Shown here piece after piece: positions 1-9,015 of a DNA stretch of 64,000 bases. The notes beneath the pieces are model-generated. The model did not search any database. It saw only the letters and a list, made by a program, of their open reading frames with translations, and was not told where the DNA came from. Numbering within the stretch: position 1 is the stretch's first letter; every line of letters starts with the position of its first letter. The stretch comes from an uncultured Muribaculaceae bacterium. Its GTDB lineage: Bacteria > Bacteroidota > Bacteroidia > Bacteroidales > Muribaculaceae. The stretch is from the NCBI GenBank assembly GCA_910583525.1, contig CAJTXL010000011.1, positions 18,577 to 82,576 on the forward strand, written 5' to 3'. Made by a program: the position numbers and the translations under genes.

Positions 1-54
1 CGCAAGCATCAACAGCGGGATGACTACAAAGTAGATTAAGATATTAGAAAACAT
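1..54 (-). CDS. nuoM: NADH-quinone oxidoreductase subunit M, N-terminal fragment
   Basis: Only the first 18 codons are inside the window. They read MFSNILIYFVVIPLLMLA, the hydrophobic first membrane helix expected of NuoM, an antiporter-like proton-pumping subunit of complex I. The ATG lies 42 nt downstream of the nuoL stop codon on the same strand, which is the usual position of nuoM. The identification rests mainly on operon context; the fragment is too short to prove it alone. Confidence 0.8.
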   Translation of the reverse strand, partial: MFSNILIYFVVIPLLMLA

Positions 55-96
55 CGTGAGTTACTGATTTTATGTATTTGCACTGTTGATGATTGG

Positions 97-2106
97 TCAT
101 ATCAGGCATAGCACCGTGATGCCTCCGAGGGCAAGGGCGCCGATAAGATAGTACCACACATACATCTGTATCTGGCCCGACTGGAGAGGCTTGATGGCGT
201 CGGAAGCCTTGTTTGTGATGGTGGCGAAAGAGTCCATAGTGCCGTCGATTATGTGGCGGTCGAACCATGCCAAGGGGCGGCATACGCTGTTGAATATGAT
301 TTTATGGGTGATGAACATGTAGAGTTCGTCCCAATAGAAGCGGTGGTAGCTCCATGTCCAAAGAGCCGGAAGGGCTTTTCTGAATTTTTCGGGAAGAGAG
401 TTCTCCTTGCGGTACATCACCGTTGCAAGGCCTATGCCGAGCAGGGCGACGATGAGACTGACGGTTGCCACGCTCCAGTCGAAGTGCTCCATGAAGTCGT
501 AGGCGTGTCCGTCCCATGTCACAAGATTGCCGAAAGGAATAAATCCGGCCACGCAGGAGATTGCAGCGAGGATGATGAGCGGCAGGCTCATGGTCCAGGG
601 CTGGTCGTGCGGAGCGTGGTGTCCTTCGGGCACTTTATGCTCTTTCCACCAGAATATGAGGTAGTAGAGACGGAACATGTAGAAAGCCGTCATGCCGGCG
701 ACAAGCGACATCCATATGTAAGCCACCCAGTCGTAGCCCATGCAGCTGCTGAGGATTTCGTCCTTGGAGAAGAAGCCCGAGAACGGAATGATGCCGGCAA
801 TGGCGAGACAGCCGATGAGGAAGGTGATATGCGTAATAGGCATGTGCTTGCGCAGGCCGTGCATGGCAGTGTAGTCGTTAGAGCCGATGGCGTGGATGAG
901 CGCGCCGGCACCGAGGAAGAGCAGGGCCTTGAACATGGCGTGCGTGAACAGATGGAACATCGAGGCCATATATCCGAGGCCATGGTGTATTTCGGGACGA
1001 GCCACACCGAGCGATACCATCATGAATGCAATCTGCGATATGGTCGAGAACGCGAGCACGCGTTTGATGTCGACCTGAGTGCAGGCCACCATTGCGGCGT
1101 AGAATGCGGTGAGGGCACCTACGACGGTGATGATGATGAGCGAGGTTTCTTCCATCAGATAGAGGGGGAAGAGACGGGCCACAAGATATACGCCTGCCAC
1201 AACCATCGTAGCGGCGTGGATGAGCGCCGACACGGGGGTGGGGCCTTCCATGGCGTCAGGAAGCCATATATGCAGGGGCATCATGGCCGACTTACCCATG
1301 CCGCCCATGAAGATGAGCACCAAAGCCCATGTGAGCACCGAGCCGCCCATGAATACGGGAGCGGCGCTGTTCTCGAATATGCTGCGTATGCCCTGGGCGG
1401 TGCCTTCGTTCACCTGATATACATTGGCAAGACCTTCAACGGGTATCGATGTCAATTCGGTGAAGTTGAATGTGCCTGTATAGTACGACAGGGTGAGAAT
1501 GCCGATGAGGAAGCCGAGGTCGGCGAAACGGGTCACGATGAAGGCTTTCTTGGAGGCCGACACTGCCGACGGTTTGATGTAGTAGAAACCGATAAGCAGA
1601 TAGGACGAAGCGCCCACGAGTTCCCAGAAGATGTACATCTGGAAGATGTTAGGAGCTACCACAAGACCGAGCATCGAGAAGCTGAACAGCGACAGGAAGG
1701 CGTAGAAGCGCTGGAAACCGTGTTCATACACCCCGTGGTGGTCGCGCATGTAGCCGAGCGAATAGAGATGCACCATGAAAGAGATGGTCGTGATTACCAC
1801 CAGCATCATGGCCGAAATCGGGTCGAGGAAGAAGCCGAGCTTTATTGCGAGCTTGTCGGTGAACTGCAGCCAAGTCTGGTCGAAGACCATATACTGGAGA
1901 CGTTCGCCGGCCGCGTTTATGAACTCGGGAGCTCCGCTGAAGAAATATGTGAATGCGGTATAGTACGACAGCACCAAAACAGTGCCCATACCCAAAGTGC
2001 CGAGAATTCCGGCGAGCTTATGGGTCATCTTCATGCCGCAAAGGCCGAGGAAGACGAACATAAACAGCGGAATGGCAAGTATCAGAACAGGAATAGTGGC
2101 TTCCAT
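97..2106 (-). CDS. nuoL: NADH-quinone oxidoreductase subunit L
   Basis: This 669-residue polytopic membrane protein is the largest antiporter-like subunit of complex I and takes part in proton pumping. The sequence has about 14-16 hydrophobic helices. It contains family-typical stretches such as FWELVGASSYLLIGFYY near residue 160 and WLPDAMEGPTPVSALIHAATM near residue 280, the latter in the proton-antiporter domain with its conserved Glu, Lys and His residues. The C-terminal part holds the lateral-helix region. It begins 5 nt after nuoK ends and is followed by nuoM, so it belongs to the distal nuoIJKLM block. A 620-codon ORF on the opposite strand is a composition shadow. Confidence 0.97.
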   Translation of the reverse strand: MEATIPVLILAIPLFMFVFLGLCGMKMTHKLAGILGTLGMGTVLVLSYYTAFTYFFSGAPEFINAAGERLQYMVFDQTWLQFTDKLAIKLGFFLDPISAMMLVVITTISFMVHLYSLGYMRDHHGVYEHGFQRFYAFLSLFSFSMLGLVVAPNIFQMYIFWELVGASSYLLIGFYYIKPSAVSASKKAFIVTRFADLGFLIGILTLSYYTGTFNFTELTSIPVEGLANVYQVNEGTAQGIRSIFENSAAPVFMGGSVLTWALVLIFMGGMGKSAMMPLHIWLPDAMEGPTPVSALIHAATMVVAGVYLVARLFPLYLMEETSLIIITVVGALTAFYAAMVACTQVDIKRVLAFSTISQIAFMMVSLGVARPEIHHGLGYMASMFHLFTHAMFKALLFLGAGALIHAIGSNDYTAMHGLRKHMPITHITFLIGCLAIAGIIPFSGFFSKDEILSSCMGYDWVAYIWMSLVAGMTAFYMFRLYYLIFWWKEHKVPEGHHAPHDQPWTMSLPLIILAAISCVAGFIPFGNLVTWDGHAYDFMEHFDWSVATVSLIVALLGIGLATVMYRKENSLPEKFRKALPALWTWSYHRFYWDELYMFITHKIIFNSVCRPLAWFDRHIIDGTMDSFATITNKASDAIKPLQSGQIQMYVWYYLIGALALGGITVLCLI

Positions 2107-2111
2107 GGCGC

Positions 2112-2432
2112 TTAGAATTTCATTTCGTTAAGCGAGCGCACGTCGATATTCTTGGCGGCTCGGAAGATGTTTATAATAATTGCGATAGCGAGCGCCGTTT
2201 CGGCAGCGGCTATAGCGATTGCAAACAATGTGAAGAACATACCCTCCATCTGTTCGGGATAGAGAAAACGGTTGAACACCACAAAATTGATATCGACGGC
2301 GTTGAGCATCAGCTCAAGCGATATCAGCATCGCAATCATATTCTTACGGGTGATGAACCCGTATACTCCGCAACAGAACATTATCAGCGCGGGCACAAGA
2401 TAGAATACTGCTGTTATTTCCATAGTTGTCAA
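2112..2432 (-). CDS. nuoK: NADH-quinone oxidoreductase subunit K
   Basis: This 106-residue protein with three membrane helices matches NuoK, a small membrane-arm subunit of complex I. The typical core is visible: a Gly-rich first helix, an ISLELMLNAVDINFVVF segment carrying the conserved membrane Glu, and a third helix rich in AAAETALAIAI with the second conserved Glu. Its start overlaps the nuoJ stop by 4 nt, which suggests translational coupling. The order J-K-L is that of standard nuo operons. Confidence 0.95.
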   Translation of the reverse strand: MTTMEITAVFYLVPALIMFCCGVYGFITRKNMIAMLISLELMLNAVDINFVVFNRFLYPEQMEGMFFTLFAIAIAAAETALAIAIIINIFRAAKNIDVRSLNEMKF

Positions 2433-2941
2433 CGTTTACGGGCGATTACCACTCCACCTATTATACATGCGAGAAGCAGCACGCTGACGGCCTCGAAAGG
2501 CAACAGGTACTGACCGGCGCCGGTGCCGAGGAGCGCAGTGCCGACGGCATCCATGTCGGGCGCCTGCATTTCGGGCTTGGCCACGAAAGCCATGCAACGG
2601 CTAAGCAGTGCGTAGCCGGCGACCACAAGCATTGCCACTGCGGCAATTGCGCCAAGCACACGTGAGCGCGAGGTGAGGCGCTCAGTGTTGTCGCCCGGAC
2701 GGCTGGTAAGAAGGATGGCGAAGACGAACAGCACCACAATGCCTCCGGCATACACCGCAATCTGCACGGCGCCAAGGAACTCGTAGTCGAGCATGAAGTA
2801 GACCACGGCGGCGGCAAATAGGGTGAACAGCAGGTATGTGGCGGCACGCAAAATCTTGCGCGTAGTTACGGCCATCACAGAGAAGACTATCATCGCCAGC
2901 GCGACGATGAAATACATGATTAAACTTCCTACTGATTCCAT
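2429..2941 (-). CDS. nuoJ: NADH-quinone oxidoreductase subunit J
   Basis: This 170-residue membrane protein has five predicted helices and matches NuoJ of the complex I membrane arm. The stretch DYEFLGAVQIAVYAGGIVVL, containing the pi-bulge helix and acidic residue typical of NuoJ, lies around residues 50-70. It starts 8 nt after the nuoI stop and overlaps nuoK by 4 nt. The neighbours confirm the assignment. Confidence 0.95.
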   Translation of the reverse strand: MESVGSLIMYFIVALAMIVFSVMAVTTRKILRAATYLLFTLFAAAVVYFMLDYEFLGAVQIAVYAGGIVVLFVFAILLTSRPGDNTERLTSRSRVLGAIAAVAMLVVAGYALLSRCMAFVAKPEMQAPDMDAVGTALLGTGAGQYLLPFEAVSVLLLACIIGGVVIARKR

Positions 2942-2949
2942 ATATCGGT

Positions 2950-3564
2950 TTATTTATTTTCTTCTTTGTTGTCGTCGGCCCTCGGCGCTTCTGTGGCTTC
3001 GGCGGCTTTTGCAGCTGCTTTGGCGGCAGCGGCAGCCTTTGCGGCGGCAATCTTGGCCTCACGCTCGGCGGCGATTTTGGCAAGTTCTTCGGGCGTGGGC
3101 TCCGGCTCTTCCTTTTCGGGGAGATAGTTGAGCTGCTTTACGAGTTTGGAGCGTGTGAACACGGCCTGCTCGAAGTCGTTGTCGAACTCTATGGCGCCCG
3201 TGGGGCAGTTTGTCACGCACAGCTGGCAGAAAGTGCAGCTGCCGAGGTCGTAGAGGTATTTGACAAGTTTTTTCTTTTTGGTGCCCTGAGGAGTGGTTAC
3301 CATCTTGCTCTCTATGGCGATTGTGCCGTTGGGGCAGTTGCGCTCACAGTTGCCGCAGGCTATGCACTTATGGTTTCCGTCGGCATCGTAGATGAATTTC
3401 AGCTCGGCGCGGAAACGCTCTGCCGGATGATGGGTGAGACGGTTTTCGGGATAGCACTCCGTGATTTTAGGGGTGATGAACTCCTTGCCGGTGACTTTCA
3501 TGCCTTTGAGGAGGCTTGCGACACCGGTGCCTAAGGATGAGAAATATTCTTTTACACTACCCAT
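2950..3564 (-). CDS. nuoI: NADH-quinone oxidoreductase subunit I with Ala/Lys-rich tail
   Basis: This 204-residue ferredoxin-like subunit carries the two [4Fe-4S] clusters (N6a, N6b) that pass electrons toward NuoB. Both motifs are clear: CIACGNCERNCP near residue 68 and CTFCQLCVTNCP near residue 113. From about residue 155 to the end there is an unusual tail, first PEPTPEE-like and then a long Ala/Lys/Glu-rich helix-forming segment that is not part of the NuoI fold. The gene follows atpG by 55 nt, so it restarts the nuo gene series after the ATP synthase block. Confidence 0.95.
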   Translation of the reverse strand: MGSVKEYFSSLGTGVASLLKGMKVTGKEFITPKITECYPENRLTHHPAERFRAELKFIYDADGNHKCIACGNCERNCPNGTIAIESKMVTTPQGTKKKKLVKYLYDLGSCTFCQLCVTNCPTGAIEFDNDFEQAVFTRSKLVKQLNYLPEKEEPEPTPEELAKIAAEREAKIAAAKAAAAAKAAAKAAEATEAPRADDNKEENK

Positions 3565-3619
3565 GGATTTGGTTCTCTATTGAGTGTTAGTTTGATTAAT
3601 TCAATATGTTATAGCCGTA

Positions 3620-4510
3620 TCAGTCGCGGGCCTGTCCACCGACAATGTCGAGTAGTTCGGTGGTTATGCTCTGCTGGCGCAGCTTGTTGTATTCGAGTTG
3701 GAGTTGTTCGAGGAGCTTTTGGGCGTTGTCGTTGGCGCTTTGCATTGCCATGACACGCGCAGCCTGTTCCGAAGCCCTGTTTTCGGCGAAAGCCTCCTGC
3801 ATGAGCGACAGCAGATACATGGGCAGCACGGTCGAGAAGATGGTGGCGGCGTCAGGCTCGAAGAGATAGGGGCGGCCTTCGCCTTTGGCGTTGTCGCCAG
3901 CAAGGTCTTCCTGCGAGAGGGGGAGATATACATCCGACACAAGCCGCTGTCGGCCGGCCGAATGGAAGTGCATGTACTGCAGCACGACCTTGTCGAGTTC
4001 TCCGGCAAGGAAGCGGCTCTCAAAGCCTTGGGCGAACGCCTTGACGTCATCGCCTTCGCTCTTTGAGTCGACCGTCACCTCACCGATGGTGAGCCGTGGG
4101 TCGGATACGGCGATTTTTTCTACGGCACGGCGCATCTTCTTGCCTACGGGTACTATCTCTATCTCGACATCGTGCCCCGCCTCGTCTCTGAGCGAGGCGA
4201 TTGTGGCGAGCATGCCTTTGAATATGTTAACATTGTATGCGCCGCAAAGGCCGTCGTCGCTACCGAGCACTATTATGGCGGCACGACGGATTGTCTGACG
4301 CTTGGCCGCCAGCGGGGAGCTGACGGCAGCGTCTGACGACAATAGGTTCGCAATCACGGTCTGCACACAGTTGCGGAACGGCTGCAAACGGCGCAGGACA
4401 CCCTCAGCCTTGTGCATTTTGGCCGAGGAAATCATCTTCATGGCTCCCGTAATCTTCTCGGAAGATGCGACAGAGCCTATTCGTCCTTTAAGTTCGCGTA
4501 GTGTTGCCAT
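3620..4510 (-). CDS. atpG: F1 ATP synthase gamma subunit
   Basis: This 296-residue protein is the central rotor shaft of F1. The N-terminus (LKGRIGSVASSEKITGAMKMISSAKM) and the C-terminus (LQLEYNKLRQQSITTELLDIVGGQ) are the two long helices forming the coiled coil, both strongly family-typical. The central domain contains VLGSDDGLCGAYN. It is the last gene of the ATP synthase block, after atpA by 44 nt and before nuoI. Confidence 0.97.
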   Translation of the reverse strand: MATLRELKGRIGSVASSEKITGAMKMISSAKMHKAEGVLRRLQPFRNCVQTVIANLLSSDAAVSSPLAAKRQTIRRAAIIVLGSDDGLCGAYNVNIFKGMLATIASLRDEAGHDVEIEIVPVGKKMRRAVEKIAVSDPRLTIGEVTVDSKSEGDDVKAFAQGFESRFLAGELDKVVLQYMHFHSAGRQRLVSDVYLPLSQEDLAGDNAKGEGRPYLFEPDAATIFSTVLPMYLLSLMQEAFAENRASEQAARVMAMQSANDNAQKLLEQLQLEYNKLRQQSITTELLDIVGGQARD

Positions 4511-4554
4511 TTAGCGTTTGTGTGGGTGATTGGGGATATTGATTTTCAATGTTT

Positions 4555-6135
4555 TTATTTCGATGCGAAGCGTGCCGCAACTTCTTTGGCGGTTTCGGTG
4601 AGTTTCTGAGCCACATCGTCGGTGAGCTTGCCTTGTGCGAGCTGAGCGAGCACTTCGTCGGCATATTTGGCTTCGATGAGCTGGATGAACTGCTTTTCGA
4701 ACTCGGCGACATCGGCGATGGGCACGTTTTCGAGAAGTCCGTTCACGCCGCAGTATATGATGGCGATTTCTTTTGCGACAGGCATGGGGCGGTATTGTGG
4801 CTGGATGAGCAGGCGTTCGTTCTTGCGGCCTTTGTCGATGACGCGAGCCGTAACGGGGTCCATGTCGCCGCCGAATTTCGTGAATGATTCAAGCTCACGG
4901 AACTGGGCCTGGTCGATTTTGAGCGTGCCGGCCACCTTTTTCATAGCCTTGACCTGTGCGTTGCCGCCTACACGCGAAACCGAAATACCGACGTTGATAG
5001 CCGGACGGATACCGCGGTTGAACAGGGCCGTTTCAAGGAATATCTGGCCGTCGGTGATAGAAATCACGTTGGTGGGGATATACGCCGATACGTCGCCGGC
5101 CTGGGTTTCGATGATAGGGAGCGCCGTGAGCGAACCGCCGGCTTTTACGAGCGGCTTTAGCGGTGCCGGCAGGTCGTTCATCTGAGATGCCACTTCCTGG
5201 TTGTCGATGATTTTTGCGGCACGTTCGAGCAGACGCGAGTGCAGGTAGAAAATATCGCCGGGGTAGGCTTCACGACCCGAGGGGCGTTTGAGAATCAGCG
5301 ACACTTCGCGGTAAGCCACAGCCTGTTTCGAGAGGTCATCGTAGACGATGAGCGCGTCACGGCCGGTATCACGGAAGAACTCGCCTATGGCAACACCGGC
5401 GAACGGTGCGAAATAGCGCATCGCGGCCGACTCGGATGCTGTTGCGGCAACGACCACGGTATAGTCGAGGGCACCGTACTGTCTGAGAGTCTCCACCGTA
5501 GCGGCGATAGACGAAGCCTTTTGCCCGATAGCCACATAGATGCAGTAGACAGGCTTACCTTCTTCAAATCCCTTGCGCTGGTTGATGATGGTGTCGATGG
5601 CTATGGCTGTTTTGCCTATCTGGCGGTCGCCGATAATCAGCTCGCGCTGTCCGCGGCCTATGGGCACCATAGAGTCGATGGCTTTGAGGCCTGTCTGTAG
5701 AGGTTGCGTTACAGGCTGACGGTAGATTACGCCGGGGGCCTTACGTTCAAGCGGCAGACGGATGAGGTCTCCGCCGATGGGGCCACGGCCGTCGATTGGC
5801 TCGCCGAGAATATTGATTACGCGCCCGAGCAAGCCTTCGCCCACCGGGATAGAGGCAATCTCGCCTGTACGACGCACGGTCATGTTCTCGGTGACCTTGT
5901 CGACGCTGTTGAGAAGAATAACGCCTACGTTGCTCTCCTCAAGGTTCATGGCCACGCCTTTTACGCCGTTTTCGAACTCTACCAGTTCGTTTGCGCCGAC
6001 CTTGTCGAGGCCGTAGACGTGAGCAACGCCGTCGCCCACCTCGAGCACGGTGCCGACTTCTTCAAACGTCACTTTTGCGTTGACGTTCTCGAGCTGTTGC
6101 TTCAATACTTCTGAAATCTCGCTGGGATTTATCAT
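4555..6135 (-). CDS. atpA: F1 ATP synthase alpha subunit
   Basis: This 526-residue protein is the non-catalytic nucleotide-binding subunit of F1. The Walker A motif GDRQIGKTA lies near residue 168, and the signature region (ISVSRVGGNAQVKAMKKVAG) is intact near residue 375. Length and domain order (beta-barrel, nucleotide-binding, C-terminal helical) are normal for the family. It lies between atpH and atpG, the usual Bacteroidetes order. Confidence 0.98.
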   Translation of the reverse strand: MINPSEISEVLKQQLENVNAKVTFEEVGTVLEVGDGVAHVYGLDKVGANELVEFENGVKGVAMNLEESNVGVILLNSVDKVTENMTVRRTGEIASIPVGEGLLGRVINILGEPIDGRGPIGGDLIRLPLERKAPGVIYRQPVTQPLQTGLKAIDSMVPIGRGQRELIIGDRQIGKTAIAIDTIINQRKGFEEGKPVYCIYVAIGQKASSIAATVETLRQYGALDYTVVVAATASESAAMRYFAPFAGVAIGEFFRDTGRDALIVYDDLSKQAVAYREVSLILKRPSGREAYPGDIFYLHSRLLERAAKIIDNQEVASQMNDLPAPLKPLVKAGGSLTALPIIETQAGDVSAYIPTNVISITDGQIFLETALFNRGIRPAINVGISVSRVGGNAQVKAMKKVAGTLKIDQAQFRELESFTKFGGDMDPVTARVIDKGRKNERLLIQPQYRPMPVAKEIAIIYCGVNGLLENVPIADVAEFEKQFIQLIEAKYADEVLAQLAQGKLTDDVAQKLTETAKEVAARFASK

Positions 6136-6187
6136 TTATGTGCGTGAGCTTGCTGAGTGATAATGATGTTTTAGTTTAAAACTGCTG

Positions 6188-6733
6188 CTACTGCAACAGA
6201 TGCAGCCTGAGCTGCTTGAGACGTGTGGCTACGGAAGCGTCGAGGCGCTCCGAGTTTACCGTGACGGTGAAACCACCGATAAGCGCGGCATTTACCTTAT
6301 AGTCGAATTCAAAAGTGCCTTTGCCTATATGCTTTGCGACAACGGCTTCAAGGCGCCGGCGCTCTTCATCGGGCATGGGGGCGGCACTCTCCACCTCCAC
6401 ACGGTAGATGTCGTTTGCCGAGCGGTAGATGTCGATATAGGCACGGGCGATATCCCACGCGAGGTCGAGGCGCTTGTTGCGGCGCAGGAGCTTCAGGAAA
6501 TCGCCGAAAGTGGGGATTCCTGCCGCAGCGGCGCCCGAAGCCTGTGTCAGCAACGCTTCTTTGTCATCGTCCGACACGAAAGGGTTCGCCACTGTCGAGG
6601 CCAATGCCGGCTCTGCGGCAAACGAAGCAGCAAGCGCCTGCATAAGGCTGTATAGCGCATCGTTGTCGCCACGGTCGGCGCCTACTTCGTAGAGCGCTTT
6701 GGCATATCGGCGAGGGATAAGACCTTTGTCCAT
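6188..6733 (-). CDS. atpH: F1 ATP synthase delta subunit
   Basis: This 181-residue protein is the delta (OSCP) subunit linking F1 to the peripheral stalk. The N-terminal helical domain begins IPRRYAKALYEVG, typical of AtpH, and the C-terminal domain has the expected strand FDYKVNAALIGGFTVTVNSE with the conserved GG. It starts 6 nt after atpF and precedes atpA. Sequence conservation of this subunit is generally low, so gene order strengthens the call. Confidence 0.93.
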   Translation of the reverse strand: MDKGLIPRRYAKALYEVGADRGDNDALYSLMQALAASFAAEPALASTVANPFVSDDDKEALLTQASGAAAAGIPTFGDFLKLLRRNKRLDLAWDIARAYIDIYRSANDIYRVEVESAAPMPDEERRRLEAVVAKHIGKGTFEFDYKVNAALIGGFTVTVNSERLDASVATRLKQLRLHLLQ

Positions 6734-6739
6734 AGCTTA

Positions 6740-7237
6740 TCAGTTGTTCTTTTCAATCTCATCGAGCAAGGAGTCGACCAGTTTGTCCTGTGCCTTGTCC
6801 TGCTGCATTTGCCGGTTTACGATTTTGCCTGCTATTTGCAGTGCGAAGTCGCTCACCTGGTTGCGGAATTGTTGGCGCGCCTCTTTCTGCTGCTGCTGTA
6901 TCTGCAATTTCGCGTTGTCCATCACCTTCTGGGCTTCGGCCTGGGCCTCGTTGCGGGCCTGCTCGATGATTTGTGTCTTCATCTTGTCGGCCTCGCGGAG
7001 CATATCGGCCTGTTGGCGACGGGCTTCGTTTAGATACGTTTCGGCTTGTTGGCGCGCGTTGTCGAGCTGTTCTTTAGCGGCTTGAGCATACTCCACACCC
7101 TTGTCGATGAGTTCGGCACGGCTGTCGACACTCTTGAGGATGACGGGCCAGGCAAACTTCCACAGAATGAGGAAGAGGATGCCGAAGGCAATGAACATCC
7201 AGAATATCAGGCCGAAATCGGGAGTGAACAGTTCCAT
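6740..7237 (-). CDS. atpF: Fo ATP synthase b subunit
   Basis: This 165-residue protein is the peripheral-stalk subunit. It has one N-terminal membrane helix (about residues 8-28) followed by a long charged, Gln/Ala-rich helix that continues to the C-terminus, the standard b-subunit layout. It lies between atpE and atpH with short gaps (23 and 6 nt). Only one b-type gene is present in the block. Confidence 0.95.
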   Translation of the reverse strand: MELFTPDFGLIFWMFIAFGILFLILWKFAWPVILKSVDSRAELIDKGVEYAQAAKEQLDNARQQAETYLNEARRQQADMLREADKMKTQIIEQARNEAQAEAQKVMDNAKLQIQQQQKEARQQFRNQVSDFALQIAGKIVNRQMQQDKAQDKLVDSLLDEIEKNN

Positions 7238-7260
7238 TTAATCAGCGCGTTAAAGACAGA

Positions 7261-7503
7261 TTAGAGGAAGAGCGAGAGTGCGCAGACAATCACAGCGAAC
7301 AGGGCCACACCTTCGACGAGGGCGGCAATCACAATCATGTTGCTTCGGATGTCGCCGGCTGCTTCGGGCTGACGAGCAATTGCTTCCATAGCTGAAGCGC
7401 CGATTTTACCGATACCGATACCAGCGCCGATGGCTGCGATGGCAGCGCCGAAAGAGGCGCCGAGTCCCAGAACGGGAGCGATTTCTGCTAAAAGTCCAAA
7501 CAT
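7261..7503 (-). CDS. atpE: Fo ATP synthase c subunit, proton type
   Basis: This 80-residue hairpin of two membrane helices forms the c-ring. The loop ARQPEA between the helices and the ion-binding Glu in ALVEGVALFAV of helix 2 are visible. The Na+-binding signature (Gln in helix 1, Ser after the Glu) is absent: the equivalent positions are Ile and Gly. Proton coupling is therefore the likely mode. It sits between atpB and atpF. Confidence 0.96.
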   Translation of the reverse strand: MFGLLAEIAPVLGLGASFGAAIAAIGAGIGIGKIGASAMEAIARQPEAAGDIRSNMIVIAALVEGVALFAVIVCALSLFL

Positions 7504-7550
7504 AGTCTTTTAAGTTTTATTTTGTTGGTTTATTATTGATTTCTATTATT

Positions 7551-8711
7551 TTACACGAGTGTGTCGATTATCTTTTTGCCGAGGCTCTCGTCTTTCTCGT
7601 GTTCCGTGTGGTGTTCATGCGCCAGACCGATGAATATGGCCGAGAGCATGGTGAACACATAGGCCTGGATAAAGCTTACGAGCACGTCTATCAAGAGCAT
7701 GAATATCGAGAAGAAGAGCGACACGACAGTGGCTGCGCCGCCTGCAACAGGGCTCATTGCAGAGAATATGAAAATGAGGAGCGTGAGAGTGATTACTATC
7801 ATATGGCCACCCATCATGTTGGCAAACAGACGCACCGTGAGGGCTGCCGGCTTGGTAAACATGCCGAAAATTTCGATTACGGGCATGATGGGTATGGGCA
7901 CTTTGAGCCACATGGGCACATCGGGCCAAAGTATTTCTTTCCAATAGTGTCGGTTGGCAAAGATGTTCGTGACAAGGAATGTGCACACTGCCAACACAAG
8001 TGTTACGGCGATGTTGCCGGTCAAGTTGGCGCCGCCGGGGAATATCACTACAAGGCCGAGAAGGTTCATCAGCAGTATAAAGAAGAACACAGTCAACAGA
8101 TAGGGTGCGAACCGCCTTGCGTCGGGGCCAAGTATAGGCTTGACTACGCCGTCGTAAACGAAAGTAACCACAGCCTCTATACCGCCAAGGCCTTTTCGTG
8201 GAGCCTTATAGGGGTGTTTCTTGAGATAATGCGCAAGCCAAAGCATGAGACAGGCGCACAGCAGCACGGTGATAAAGAGCGCGCATACGTTCTTGGTGAT
8301 TGAAATGTCGAGCGGACGTATTTCTTCGCCGTCTACGATTTCGACCACTTTGCCGTTGTATTTGCTCCCGGGAGCGGCTATGCGGAATTCGCTGCGACCG
8401 TCGACATAGCTGTGGCCGTGGTCGAGATGCGCCGAAGAGAAGCAATGCCAGCCGTCGGTACCTTTTACGATGACAGGCAGGGGAATGCGGTGATGGTGGT
8501 CGAAGGGGACTTCCCATCCATAGCCGTCGAGCAGATGCCCGAAGATGATTTCCTTGGGATTTATGCTCTTTTCGGCACTATCGGCAGCCGCACGCTCTTT
8601 TGCGGCTTCGGCCGCTACGGTAGCCTCTATGCCGTCGCCGGCAGCTGCCATGGCAAGCGAAGCCGTCACGGCAAGAAACAGGGTTGATATTATTAATCTC
8701 AAACGGGTCAT
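7551..8711 (-). CDS. atpB: Fo ATP synthase a subunit with N-terminal export signal
   Basis: This is the stator channel subunit, 386 residues from the ATG at 8711. I chose that start because it begins a signal-peptide-like sequence (MTRLRLIISTLFLAVTASLA) and clears the atpC stop. An upstream in-frame ATG at 8744 would overlap atpC. A long periplasmic N-terminal region (about residues 22-130) precedes the channel helices, an enlargement usual in Bacteroidetes. The essential Arg is in AALTVRLFANMMGGH. A His/Glu-rich cytoplasmic tail ends the protein. Confidence 0.95.
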   Translation of the reverse strand: MTRLRLIISTLFLAVTASLAMAAAGDGIEATVAAEAAKERAAADSAEKSINPKEIIFGHLLDGYGWEVPFDHHHRIPLPVIVKGTDGWHCFSSAHLDHGHSYVDGRSEFRIAAPGSKYNGKVVEIVDGEEIRPLDISITKNVCALFITVLLCACLMLWLAHYLKKHPYKAPRKGLGGIEAVVTFVYDGVVKPILGPDARRFAPYLLTVFFFILLMNLLGLVVIFPGGANLTGNIAVTLVLAVCTFLVTNIFANRHYWKEILWPDVPMWLKVPIPIMPVIEIFGMFTKPAALTVRLFANMMGGHMIVITLTLLIFIFSAMSPVAGGAATVVSLFFSIFMLLIDVLVSFIQAYVFTMLSAIFIGLAHEHHTEHEKDESLGKKIIDTLV

Positions 8712-8718
8712 GAGGCTA

Positions 8719-8955
8719 TCAATATACACAGACCGACACCACATTGCTGTCTACATCGACAATGCCGCCTGATACCGGCGTCGAATGCTCCGTCCCCGAT
8801 TCGTCGGTATAGCGGATATTGCCGGCCACGAGTGTCGCTATCAGCGAGGCATGGTTACGCAACACTGTAAACTCGCCCATAGAGCCGGGCAAGGAGACCG
8901 ATGTCGCTTTGCCGCTGTAGAGCACCTGCATGGCTGAAATGATTTTTAGTGTCAT
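8719..8955 (-). CDS. atpC: F1 ATP synthase epsilon subunit, short form
   Basis: This 78-residue protein covers only the N-terminal beta-sandwich domain of epsilon (MTLKIISAMQVLYSGKATSVSLPGSMGEF). The C-terminal helical hairpin that can inhibit ATP hydrolysis in other bacteria is missing. It lies between atpD (63-nt gap) and atpB, as in other Bacteroidetes. Short epsilon subunits are known in this phylum, so this need not be a truncation. Confidence 0.93.
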   Translation of the reverse strand: MTLKIISAMQVLYSGKATSVSLPGSMGEFTVLRNHASLIATLVAGNIRYTDESGTEHSTPVSGGIVDVDSNVVSVCVY

Positions 8956-9015
8956 TTGCGTTGTCGGATTTGTCTGTATCGGATGTTGTTGGAATATCGT
9001 TGTAAAAGTCGGCTC

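Noticed and set aside
253..2115. A 620-codon plus-strand ORF opposite nuoL
   Set aside because: It mirrors the codon pattern of nuoL, is unusually rich in His/Glu/Val and has no recognisable motif. nuoL on the minus strand is certain, so this is a shadow. The same holds for long antisense frames opposite atpA, nuoH, speA and leuS.
7261..7503. Sodium-coupled ATP synthase
   Set aside because: The c subunit lacks the Gln in helix 1 and the Ser after the essential Glu that form the Na+ site, so proton coupling is more likely.
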